Positions 54,378 through 63,974 of a DNA stretch of 64,000 nucleotides are shown piece after piece. The position numbers and the translations under genes were made by a program. This DNA is from Spodoptera frugiperda (lineage: Eukaryota; Arthropoda; Insecta; Lepidoptera; Noctuidae), in assembly GCF_023101765.2 (NCBI RefSeq), contig NC_064213.1, positions 1,674,001 through 1,738,000 of the forward strand, given 5' to 3'. The notes below the pieces were generated by a model, which had not been told where the DNA came from, searched no databases, and saw only the letters and a list, made by a program, of their open reading frames with translations. The stretch's first letter is position 1, and every line of letters starts with the position of its first letter.

Positions 54378-57300
54378 ATGGATCGAGGAGGCTATAGTAG
54401 TCGAGACATGAGTTTTGAAAGGTTCAGTGCAGACCCAGGTGTACCCAGGTGTGAGGGTCAGGGTCGGGAGGCACCGGACTCAAGGCGGAGAGCGCCTAGT
54501 CATGCGAGTTGGCCTGGAGAACCCAGACGTGTGGGTGAAGGCAGGTTATTAAGGAAATATGCTTCAGAACAACCAGGGGCATCGCGGGAGCGCGATGCTG
54601 AGGTTGAAGTGAATAGTGTATATGACGGAGAGCGTCAATTAATCCGTTCGAGGGGAACGCCACAAAGCAGGTTTTTACGTACACCGTCTCGATGGGAACG
54701 AGAACGGTCGCCCAGCACGGGACTCGGAGGACATGAGAGAGCTAGAGAAGGACGTTCACGTGGGCGTACACCGAGACGTGAAGACGAGATGACCGGAAGG
54801 CATGAATCCCGACGCAGCAGGAAGAGGAGCTGCAGTTCATCGGATTCGAGAGACCCTGGTGAGTCACATCCATCTAACTCTAAGCAACCTAAATATCGTG
54901 ATACTACTACTGATGCTATATTAGATAAATTTTTGTCTATTTTGCAATCGGTCAAAGGTTCAGATAAGCCAAAGATGACTTTTAACACTAATATTATACC
55001 CGAATTTGACCCTATGTCGAAGGAACAAACGATTTTGACCTGGTTGACGAAGGTAGAGGAATGCGCCGGAATTTACGGCTGGGAGGATAAAGAGATGATC
55101 CACTACGCCTTACCTAAGTTAACAGGCTTAGCACGATCTTGGTATCAAAATTTACCCACCATGTTGTTCACGTGGCCCGAATGGAAGAATAAGTTAATAG
55201 AATCTTTTCCAGTTCGCGAAGACTATGCTGAACTTTTGACCGAGATGCTCGCTAAAAAGGCGAAGTACGGAGAATCGCTTGATCATTATTATTACGCGAA
55301 AATCAACTTATTAAATAGATGTCAAATTTATGGACGACAGGCTGTGGATTGTTTGTTGCATGGTGTTGAGGACAGAGCTATTAGGGTAGGCGCTCAAGCA
55401 GCTCAATTTTCTGAACCAGAGAAAGTTCTAAAATACTTTAGATCGGTTAAAGTAGGACAAAGCCGTGAAAATCATGAATTATCTTCGAAGTTTAGAAACG
55501 AGCGGCGTAGTGCAGCTTCTTTTGCTAGACCCGGTATCTCAAAACCGGACACTACGAAAATAACTTGTTTTAATTGTGATCAACTCGGTCATCCGAGTTT
55601 TAAATGCGACAAACCTGCAGCGAAATGCACTACATGCGACAGATTAGGTCACTTAACCACCCATTGCTACAGGAATAAAACTAACAAAAGGCGTGAGGGA
55701 GACTTAAATAACGGTAAAAATAGTAACGAAAAACAAGTTGCCCAGTTAAGTTTAGCAGCAGAGTTAACTGCTAAATACATGCTTAGCATTAAGGTGAATG
55801 GAAATGTTGTAGATTGTCATTTAGATCTTGGGAGTCAGTGTTCTTTGATAAAACTATCGAAGGCTAGGGAGTTTAACTTGGATGTAGTAGTACCAGAGGA
55901 TTTACCTACCCTCAGAGGTATAGGTTCTAATCTTACTTACCCAGTAGGGATGACAACCGTTTGTGTTGAAGTCCAAAATATAAAACAGACCATTAATATG
56001 TATGTAGTCGATGATTGTATCATTAGTCAGTCGGTTCTGTTAGGACATTCTTTTACGGAAAAATCGGATATTATTATCACAAAGACTCCCACTGCTGTTA
56101 TTTTCAAACAGATTCCCTGTACTAAGGTGCACCTGGTGACAAATAAAAATATTGATATCCAACCAAATACGTTGCGCGCTGTTCAAGTGCTTGCCGAACC
56201 TGAGATAGATGTTCGAGTTTATGTAAATGGTTCTGTTAGGGGCCCGGAGGGAAATGAGTACTTTCTCCTCCCGGGCGAGTATGAGATCAAGAGTGGACGC
56301 AGTGCGCTGTTGATCTACAATGCGTCGTCTAATGTAGTAACTTTAAAAAAGGGAACTCTTTTAGCACGTGTGTATCCCAAGGGTACTGACAAGGGAAATC
56401 CAGAATTGGTTTTAGATTCGTGCAAAGTCTCGTTCTGTGAAACTCAGAAGGATGATGACTTTAACCACGGTAACCTAAACCCAGAGGAGCTGAAGCAATT
56501 AAAACAATTATTAGAAAAATACGCTGATTGCTTCTCGAGCGGCCTCCACGATTTGGGATTCACAGATTTAACTGAAATGGTAATTGAACTCGAAGATACG
56601 CAACCAGTGGTCTATCGACCTTATCGGATGTCTTACGCCGATCGTGCTCTAGTTAGGAGCATGGTACAAGAAATGGTCGACTATGGTATTGTTAGAGAAT
56701 CCACCTCGCCGTATGCCAGCCCGATCTTGTTGGTGCAGAAAAAAACGGGGGATAAGCGTTTATGCGTCGATTATAGAGCATTGAATCGCAAGACGAAAAA
56801 GGAACATTATCCCCTACCGCGAATCGAAGACCAACTTGATCAACTGGCGGGCAACACGGTATTTACGTCGCTCGATTTGGCCTCTGGATACTATCAAATA
56901 CCAATTGCTGAGGAGTCTCGGCATAAAACAGCCTTTGTTACGCCAGATGGCCAATTTGAGTATAATAGGATGCCATTTGGGTTGGTTAATGCACCTTCGG
57001 TTTTTCAACGCACAATCAACAAAATATTACTCGAAGCAAAGATTAAGTACGCCATCGTCTACATGGATGATGTACTTATTCCAGCCAGAAACGTAACTGA
57101 GGGCTTGCAAAGACTCGAGGAAGTTCTAAGACTGTTAAAAAAGGGTGGTCTTACGTTAAAGTTAAGCAAGTGCCATTTCTTCCTCGACACCATAAATTTC
57201 CTTGGATACGAGGTGAGTCGTAATGGAATTCGTCCTGGTTGGCGAAAAACCGAAGCCGTAGATAAATTTCCGAAACCTAGCAATCAACATGAGCTTAGAC

Positions 57301-59210
57301 AGTTTCTCGGGTTGTCAGGTTATTTTAGACGATTCATTAGGAACTACGCTTTACTAGCGGCACCCTTGACAGATTTACTGAAAAAGGATGCTAAATGGGC
57401 ATGGCATGAAGCTCAAGATCTTGCTTTCGACAAAATAAAGGGCATGTTAACCGAAAGACCCATACTTGCGCTCTATGATCACCAGGCCGAGACTCAACTA
57501 CATACAGACGCCAGCAAAGAGGGTCTAGCCGGCATCTTGCTTCAGGCCAATTCAAATGGAGTTTTTCAACCTGTGTCATATTTCAGTCGAAAGACTAACG
57601 CAGAAGAAAGAAAATTCCATTCTTACGACCTCGAGACGCTAGCGGTAGTCGCGTCGCTTAACCGATTTAGAGTGTATCTCGTTGGTATTCCGTTCAAAAT
57701 CTTGACGGATTGCAATGCTTTGCGGTCGACCCTGATCAAGCGTGATCTGATTCCCCGAATTGCCCGATGGTGGATACAATTGCAAGAATATGACTGCACC
57801 ATCGAGTACAGACCGGGATCACGCATGTCGCATGTTGACGCCTTAAGTCGCAATCCAGTCGGTGATAGTGAAATAGATTCACCGATGTGTTTGGATGTTC
57901 TGACCATCGAAAACACAGAAGAAGACTGGATTGCAACCGTTCAATCAGCAGACGATGAAGTGAAAAGCATAAAGGAAACCTTATCCGACCCGGGTGCAGA
58001 ACAAATAATGGACGTTCACAAAAATTATAAACTAAAGAACGGTCGCGTGTATCGAATTGTTGGGGAGGACATAAAATGGGTAGTACCTAAGGGTGTGCGC
58101 TTTCAAATCCTGAAAATGAACCATGACGACGTAGGTCACTGTGGTTTTGATAAAACTCTTCAACGCATTCGTAAGAATTATTGGTTTGCGAAAATGCGGA
58201 AGTTTGTGAAGAAATACGTTTCTTCCTGCTTGGAATGCTCTCACCACAAAGCACCTGGCGGAAAACGTGAAGGCGAACTTCACCCAATTGACAAACCCAG
58301 CGTGCCTTTCCACACGGTTCACGCAGACCATCTAGGACCGTTTATAAAAAGTAAAAAGGGCAATTGCTATTTACTTGTTATCGTGGATGGGTTCACAAAA
58401 TACACTGTCGTAAAACCAGTAAGGGACACAAAAACTGCTACTACAATCAGAGTTCTTAAAGAGTATGTCAGTTATTTTGGTACTCCCAAGCGCCTTATTA
58501 CAGATAAAGGCTCTAGTTTTACAAGCGGAGCTTTTAAGGACTTTATAACATCATATGGTATTAAACATATAGTAAACGCAGTCGCGACCCCTAGAGCCAA
58601 CGGACAAGTAGAACGATTCAATAGAACCATTCTAGACGCGCTATCTACCTCAACTCACGGTAAAGACGAGAAATCTTGGGACGAATACGTATCGGATATC
58701 CAACTAGGATTAAATACTACCACTCACAAAACAACTGAGAAGACACCATCCGAGTTGCTTTTTGGGTTTAATATTAAGTGTCGTAGCGAAGGAATTTTAG
58801 GTGCTGTTTTGGACGATACCGTTAGTATAACATCGGGAAAAGAGCTGATAGATATGAGAGACGAAGCTAGGGAGAAAATAATAGAAAAACAAATTAAAGA
58901 TCAAGAAAAGTTTAATAGTCGTAGAAAACCAGCAAAACGATATTCCGAAGGGGATTTAGTGCGCGTAGAGCGGCAATACCCTCACGATGGACAGTCACAA
59001 AAATTAGTTATGAAATTCCAGGGACCTTACCGTGTTCTGAAAGCACTCCCTAATGATAGGTATGTTATTGAGGATACACCATTGTCTCGTAAAAATAACC
59101 GCCGCTACGAAGCCATTGTCGCAGTGGACAAAATGCAACCGTGGCTTCATTTTAATAGAGATCTAGAAAGTAGTTGCGATGAAAATAACTCTGATAGTGA
59201 CCAGCCATAG
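54378..59210 (+). CDS. Ty3/gypsy Gag-Pol polyprotein
   Basis: 1610 residues from the first ATG of the frame. Residues 1-165: Arg/Ser-rich, disordered-looking N terminus (RSRGRTPRR, RRSRKRS). ~195-370: capsid-type region (WLTKVEECAGIYGW, ARSWYQNLP). Zinc knuckles CFNCDQLGHPSFKC (397-410) and CTTCDRLGHLTTHC (417-430). Aspartic protease with DLGS at 483-486, where most families have DTG or DSG. Reverse transcriptase with LDLASGYYQI (832-841) and YMDD (895-898). RNase H with TDAS (D1044) and LTDCNAL. Integrase HHCC (H1249, H1254, C1284, C1287) and DDE at D1317, D1376, E1412 (D-X35-E). C-terminal GPY-type module. Every catalytic motif is present and there is no frameshift between Gag and Pol, so both are made as one chain. 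No envelope. Confidence 0.95.
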   Translation: MDRGGYSSRDMSFERFSADPGVPRCEGQGREAPDSRRRAPSHASWPGEPRRVGEGRLLRKYASEQPGASRERDAEVEVNSVYDGERQLIRSRGTPQSRFLRTPSRWERERSPSTGLGGHERAREGRSRGRTPRREDEMTGRHESRRSRKRSCSSSDSRDPGESHPSNSKQPKYRDTTTDAILDKFLSILQSVKGSDKPKMTFNTNIIPEFDPMSKEQTILTWLTKVEECAGIYGWEDKEMIHYALPKLTGLARSWYQNLPTMLFTWPEWKNKLIESFPVREDYAELLTEMLAKKAKYGESLDHYYYAKINLLNRCQIYGRQAVDCLLHGVEDRAIRVGAQAAQFSEPEKVLKYFRSVKVGQSRENHELSSKFRNERRSAASFARPGISKPDTTKITCFNCDQLGHPSFKCDKPAAKCTTCDRLGHLTTHCYRNKTNKRREGDLNNGKNSNEKQVAQLSLAAELTAKYMLSIKVNGNVVDCHLDLGSQCSLIKLSKAREFNLDVVVPEDLPTLRGIGSNLTYPVGMTTVCVEVQNIKQTINMYVVDDCIISQSVLLGHSFTEKSDIIITKTPTAVIFKQIPCTKVHLVTNKNIDIQPNTLRAVQVLAEPEIDVRVYVNGSVRGPEGNEYFLLPGEYEIKSGRSALLIYNASSNVVTLKKGTLLARVYPKGTDKGNPELVLDSCKVSFCETQKDDDFNHGNLNPEELKQLKQLLEKYADCFSSGLHDLGFTDLTEMVIELEDTQPVVYRPYRMSYADRALVRSMVQEMVDYGIVRESTSPYASPILLVQKKTGDKRLCVDYRALNRKTKKEHYPLPRIEDQLDQLAGNTVFTSLDLASGYYQIPIAEESRHKTAFVTPDGQFEYNRMPFGLVNAPSVFQRTINKILLEAKIKYAIVYMDDVLIPARNVTEGLQRLEEVLRLLKKGGLTLKLSKCHFFLDTINFLGYEVSRNGIRPGWRKTEAVDKFPKPSNQHELRQFLGLSGYFRRFIRNYALLAAPLTDLLKKDAKWAWHEAQDLAFDKIKGMLTERPILALYDHQAETQLHTDASKEGLAGILLQANSNGVFQPVSYFSRKTNAEERKFHSYDLETLAVVASLNRFRVYLVGIPFKILTDCNALRSTLIKRDLIPRIARWWIQLQEYDCTIEYRPGSRMSHVDALSRNPVGDSEIDSPMCLDVLTIENTEEDWIATVQSADDEVKSIKETLSDPGAEQIMDVHKNYKLKNGRVYRIVGEDIKWVVPKGVRFQILKMNHDDVGHCGFDKTLQRIRKNYWFAKMRKFVKKYVSSCLECSHHKAPGGKREGELHPIDKPSVPFHTVHADHLGPFIKSKKGNCYLLVIVDGFTKYTVVKPVRDTKTATTIRVLKEYVSYFGTPKRLITDKGSSFTSGAFKDFITSYGIKHIVNAVATPRANGQVERFNRTILDALSTSTHGKDEKSWDEYVSDIQLGLNTTTHKTTEKTPSELLFGFNIKCRSEGILGAVLDDTVSITSGKELIDMRDEAREKIIEKQIKDQEKFNSRRKPAKRYSEGDLVRVERQYPHDGQSQKLVMKFQGPYRVLKALPNDRYVIEDTPLSRKNNRRYEAIVAVDKMQPWLHFNRDLESSCDENNSDSDQP

Positions 59211-59680
59211 AATAATCATAAAAATTCATTTTACTTATATGTGATCATACGATTCTCAGTCTTAAAATTACACCAATCGCATTAGTGTAAGTACTATATT
59301 GTATCAAAGGTATAATTTAAATAATTACTATGTGCAAAATTAACTAAACAATTATCTCAAAAATCATTATAAATATGATAAGTATCAAATAAAAATAATA
59401 TATATATTTGTGATTCATATAATTAATATTATATATAATTACGATCAGTATTGTATAATGTCAATATAATAAAGTATTATATTATGCAATTAATTATTGT
59501 ATTTTCTAAACCAATTAATGAGTGTACTTTAAATGTGAATGAAATGTATATGTAATAATAAATAAATAAAAATGGATCAGTATAAAATAAGTATCACAAG
59601 ATTAGGATTATTAAGGTTCCTATTTCTTTACTTTATCTACTATTTCGCGAAGGGACTCGCTCGTTACAGGAAGGCCGAGC
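59211..59680 (+). other. Ty3 3' untranslated region and polypurine tract
   Basis: Very AT-rich with no frame. The purine-rich CAGGAAGGCCGAG just before the 3' LTR is the best candidate for the plus-strand primer, though it is interrupted by pyrimidines. Confidence 0.55.
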
Positions 59681-60126
59681 TGTAAGCCTAATATTTAATT
59701 AACGTCAATATTTGTAACATTTTAAAGAATAATTAATACTCACCTGATTAAATGCTATGAAATTAGACATTACTTTTATCTGAGATCAAACGGATGTGAC
59801 GTCATGTGATACTTATTTCTTACCTAATACCAAGCATTTAAAATCAAAACATACATAATTATACCTAATTATAAATATTTGTTATTTTGTTGTTTATTAA
59901 TAGTGTTGTTATAGTTGTAATAATTTAATAGTGAATAATAATTAAGATAGTCGGTTGATCTTGCGAGTTAAAATAATCAAGTGTACGAGTCGGGTGCGGG
60001 CAGTCAGTTTTTGGCCGTTACCACGGAAGGAAGTTTATTTGTGAAAATAAGTGTAATAAAGTGTTTGCTTGAAGAATTGTTGGATTTAATTTCTACAATC
60101 CCTAACCCTGAAACTATTACTCTATA
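59681..60126 (+). repeat. 3' LTR of the Ty3/gypsy element
   Basis: 446 bp. Compared with 53175-53619 it has one extra T (TTTATTTGTG against TTTATTGTG) and one transition (ATTACTCTATA against ATTACCCTATA). Confidence 0.92.
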
Positions 60127-60135
60127 GTAACTTAC

Positions 60136-60225
60136 CGAAGACATTATTTCTAATACCGTTCGAACCTCAAAAAATCCTATTAACCCTACAACATACAGGT
60201 ACATACCCGTCATATGCTGCGACAT
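60136..60225 (-). other. Possible minus-strand exon ending at a consensus donor
   Basis: On the minus strand a frame from the ATG at 60223-60225 (MSQHMTGMY, then VVGLIGFFEVRTV) runs 30 codons to TCTTCG/GTAAGT, a near-ideal donor. The Ty3 target site duplication occupies intron bases 6-9. A stop lies about 13 codons upstream of the ATG and candidate acceptors there are weak, so it may be a first coding exon or chance. The flanking sequence (60230-60330) looks repeat-like, which lowers confidence. Confidence 0.22.
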
Positions 60226-60309
60226 GCCCTCCCAAATTGGAGAAGATGTTCAAACATTGTGACACGCTCCACCGAAAACCATTTTGAGGCAGAAATAAAA
60301 CATATAAAA

Positions 60310-60480
60310 CTAGCTAGTCCCGTACGGTTTCACCTGATGTTGAGATCTGCTGCTATTGATTGGGGTGTTTTATAGCCTATAGTCTTCCTTGATAAATGAA
60401 CTATCCAACACAAAAAGTATTAATCAATTTCAACTAGTCGTTCCGGAGATTAGCGTTCAAACTAAATAACATTTTTGTTT
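60310..60480 (+). repeat. Family F repeat
   Basis: ACTAGCTAGTCCCGTACGGT, TATAGCCTATAGTCTTCCTT and TCGTTCCGGAGATTAGCGTT. This is the same class of non-LTR 3'-end repeat as 47548-47700. Confidence 0.65.
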
Positions 60481-60554
60481 GTACACAATAGTAGGCTACA
60501 TATCAATGCCGAGTTACGTACAACCTTTAAACCTTCAAGAAAAGAGCATACTCC

Positions 60555-60645
60555 TTTTTAAAAGGCCGGCAACACATCTGTGTCTGCTCTGGTGTTGCTG
60601 GTGTCTATGGGCGGCGTTTGCCATGTATTCCATAAAAAATACATA
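60555..60645 (+). repeat. Family A repeat, 3' half with deletion
   Basis: AAAAGGCCGGCAACACATCT, CTCTGGTGTTGCTGGTGTC, ATGGGCGGCG, then ATTCCATAAAAAATAC. The CATCAGGTGATCC core is deleted. The 64-codon frame is repeat-derived. Confidence 0.7.
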
Positions 60646-62701
60646 TGTATACCGCCTAAACTTCAGTAAATAGATATAAAAAGCATAAATATAATAGAAA
60701 ATCGACGACCTTGCTCATCCTGTTGCAAGCGTAGAAAGCTTGGATTGTTGAGCATGAGACCCTGGATTTTGTGCTCAACAAAACCTATTCTGTACACTGT
60801 TGGGATAGACATTTTATTTTAAAGTGAATTTTTTAGTTGCATAGAATCAGATTATTGATGTTTGGATAGTAACAGGTTTGGTCCTTATTGTGAAAAAAAA
60901 AGATAATAAAAAACAGCAATTTATTACAGACTCTATGACTTTCCAATGCTTAATTACAAAACCTAAGTCACAATTTACCAGACTTTCTGTACACAAAAAT
61001 CTATATTTGTATTTGCAACCAATTTATCAACGAAGCAAGCTCAACATTTAAATAAGGCAACCAAACCAGAGATTTGTACTAAAAACTTCATCTAGCAACT
61101 ACTTAAAGAAGATAATCAAACGAGTCTCAGTAACTTGGGAGTTCCATTGACCGTAGTAGATTCAATTGATAGCTCAAAGGCTAAGTTTATACCAGTCTAG
61201 ATTATTAGGTCTAGGTTCAGACGCAGTCGTCTTGGTGTAAGTTCGTTAACTGTCTCAATAAAACTAACGTTTAGCTGTTAAATATTAGTTTAACAGCAGT
61301 TTAAACTTACTGGGGTTAGGATTTGTAATAAAAACTGGTTTTATATTATAGAGATAGTACATATTCATAACAAAATGGGTAATAAATAACAGCCTAGCTA
61401 CTACAATATCCATACATAAGTATGACCTACTCTCATTTACTCTAACCTAATTTGGACTTATCAACACTTGAACATCACGTATATCTTAATCAAGTCCATA
61501 TTTTATTATTCATAACACTCCACATAAAAACAGAAGGCTAATAAATATTTACAGCTTGATCTAATCATGCAATTTGCAAAGGACCATCTTTGGCTCAAAG
61601 GACCAGAAATATAGTACGCAGATTTTCATAACAGGTCTTGTCTACAGAGTGCTCTTATACATTGCTCGTATGGTTATGTTTACGCAAGCGATGACGCAGC
61701 CCGCGGCAGCAATGTACGACAAATCATCCAATGTGTCGCGTCTATAAATGAGGCATAAGTCATAGATTAACTTTGTTGGCATAAAAACTGTGAACAAATA
61801 TAATAAGTCGTGTAAGTCAGTAAAAGTCGAACAGTTTCATTGGGTGAGGTCGTTACTTCCCTTCTTTACGATACATGTTATGTGCGACAGAGTGTAAATG
61901 TTGAATGTGCTTAGTTATCGAAAGGTCCTTTAGTGAGGGGTGGTGAACACATGGCTTGCGATAGTAAATAGTACGCACGCGATATAAAGAAATAGGACCG
62001 ATAACAGTTACTTATCTTTCTTTTAATTTCAAATACGATATTGGTTTTTTGCATCAAAAATCATATTTAGGTACACCTCTTTGATAAGTCTCAAAAATAT
62101 TAAAACTAAACAACGAGAGTCTAATTATATTTTAGATACTCTAAAAGAATTATCAAACATTATTTTTGAAAACCATTTATTTTTTACTCAGTCATCAACC
62201 CTAACAGAGGCTTTGGTACAAAATCACCAACTTATATGACTAAACTTTTTTTATTTCTACATGCTTTACCTTTTAATAAAGCCCAGTGTAAGAAGAGTTA
62301 GTGGTCATAAACAAGAGCTCCTGATTTCATTATACGGTTTAGGCACAGTATTATTGAATTAGGTTTAGTTTAGTATGTAGTAACGCTCCATTTGCGAAAG
62401 ACTAACAAAATTACTGACTAAGGATAGTATTATTAATTCAGCCAAACTTTATTTCTGCCTACAAAAACACACTAAGGACCTGTTTGATTACATTCACACA
62501 ACATATAATGTTTGATTTAGTTGTTGTTAGCCTAACTAACACAGACTTGGACACATTTTGTGTGAAAAAAAAAACTTAACACTGTCGGTCGGACTAATAT
62601 AAACTTAATAAGACTTCGTGGAACTGTTGCTAAGATAATTAAATGACAATCTTTAAGTTAAAATGAAGTTAGATAAGGCTGAGGTGAGGAAAGGTAAATG
62701 T
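60646..62701. other. Long non-coding stretch, nothing recognised
   Basis: About 2 kb. A GC-richer patch near 61680-61745 (GCGATGACGCAGCCCGCGGC) and another at 61855-61990 are unexplained. No coding frame, repeat family or paired splice signals. Confidence 0.45.
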
Positions 62702-62999
62702 GATAGCAAAGAGGTTTAAGACGCCCGCGTTTCGTGCATGAGGGTGCAGTTTAACCTACCAAAGGCAGAAACCAATATGACATTTTCCAAATTATATGTC
62801 CTTTCTAAGATTACTTAGACACAACTGACAAACGGTGAAGGAAAACATCGTGAGGGAACCTGGGCTTATAATTTCTAATTTTAAGTTTGTAATCACCAAC
62901 CCGCATTAAACAAGTGTGGTGAATAATGCTTAAACCTTCACTATGTGAGTAGAGGCCTTTGGTCAGCAGTGGACACTTTCAGGCTGTTGATGTGAGATG
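62702..62999 (+). repeat. SINE family D, near full length
   Basis: GAGGTTTAAGACGCCCGCGT, CGTGCATGAGGGTGCAGTTT (diverged B box), CAACTGACAAACGGTGAAGG, AACATCGTGAGGGAACCTGG, ACCCGCATTAAACAAGTGTG and a TGTTGATGTGAGATG end. Confidence 0.82.
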
Positions 63000-63326
63000 T
63001 CAAAGATAAAGTTGTGGTAAACCAGTACAAAGGTTGATCATCCCTGTTACAAGTCATTGCTCTTTGCCGATAGAACTAACGATAGAAATAAATACTGAAG
63101 TATTTTTACTAGGTATAAAGAGAAAAGGAAATGGTTTCAGCGGTGGATAGATCAAATGTAAATGGATCTGAAGAATTTCAGTTTTGTTGAAAGTGTTGCA
63201 AAATGTGGCTGTATTGTATTTCAGTTTTTTCTGTGTAAAGGAATATTATAGTCTTTCAAGGTTAATAAATAAATAGTGCACAATAGATCATAATTATTTA
63301 TGCTAAATGCTTATGCTAAAATATTC
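63000..63326. other. AT-rich, nothing recognised
   Basis: No gene or repeat recognised. Confidence 0.45.
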
Positions 63327-63475
63327 CGGAGCTGCGGACTACCGCGTATACCGAGTCTCCGGCTCAAAGAGCAGGAGTAGGAACGGGGTGGTTTTTAGTC
63401 AGTGGGAGTCTGACACTACCTCTCGCCTCGCCAAAGGCAGGAAAAATCATTGGATTATTTCCCCGCCTTAAAAAA
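63327..63475 (+). repeat. Family B repeat
   Basis: CCGGAGCTGCGGACTACCGC, GAGCAGGAGTAGGAACGGGG, GGGAGTCTGACACTACCTCT and TTTCCCCGCCTTAAAAAAAA. The antisense 74-codon frame is not a gene. Confidence 0.78.
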
Positions 63476-63779
63476 AAGGATAGGGTAATATACTTATATA
63501 CTAAATTTACTGTTATAGTACCTAATTTATTTAGTTTTTCTAATTCATGCATTACCAAATACGTTCGAAAATGTTTAACAAACATCAAAGATTGTTTCTA
63601 GACGTATAAACTAGAATTCTCACTTCAATTTAGCTCTGTCACCAGTATTCTAGATAAGGCATAAACTGTCTAGTGAATTACCGTCTGACGGTATCTCCTG
63701 GGGATATTTGAACAGTTTCTAGTCGTCAACACTACGTAAAAATGTTTCTGTGTACTATAAGATACAAATATGTAATATA

Positions 63780-63885
63780 TCCGGAGCTGCGGAATACTAA
63801 GTGGGTTTACCGGTGCTCCAGCTCGAAAAACAGAAATAAGAATTGATTGAACAGGGTGGTTTTAGTTTTCCTCTCTCAAAAAAAT
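63780..63885 (+). repeat. Family B repeat, eroded
   Basis: CCGGAGCTGCGGAATACTAA, TTTACCGGTGCTCCAGCTCG, CAGGGTGGTTTTAG and CCTCTCTCAAAAAAATAAAT. Confidence 0.7.
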
Positions 63886-63945
63886 AAATAAATAAATAGG
63901 TATATGTTTGGTAAAGAAATTTAACAGATTTTTCTTTGATTTCAG

Positions 63946-63974
63946 GAAGTAAGTCGAGCTGTTTCTTCGTAAAG
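63946..63974 (+). other. Possible 29-nt micro-exon
   Basis: A good acceptor (TTTTTCTTTGATTTCAG, ending 63945) is followed 29 nt later by a weaker donor (CGTAAAG/GTATTT). No ATG; one frame is open. It would suit a third leader exon after 1591 and 35629, but it lies 26 bases from the window edge and could be chance. Confidence 0.2.

Larger units (their letters stand above)
53171..60130 (+). mobile_element. Ty3/gypsy LTR retrotransposon, apparently intact
   Basis: A 6952-bp element (53175-60126) flanked by GTAA direct repeats (53171-53174, 60127-60130). Order: 5' LTR (445 bp), ~760-bp leader, one Gag-Pol frame, ~470-bp 3' untranslated region, 3' LTR (446 bp). Protease, reverse transcriptase, RNase H, integrase is the Ty3/gypsy order. 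There is no envelope-like frame after Pol, so it behaves as a retrotransposon rather than an errantivirus-type element. The LTRs differ only by one inserted T and one C/T change, and the coding frame has no stop, so the insertion is very young and may be active. Confidence 0.95.

Noticed and set aside
54496..58331. Minus-strand and second-frame ORFs overlapping Ty3 Gag-Pol
   Set aside because: Shadows of the real polyprotein frame.
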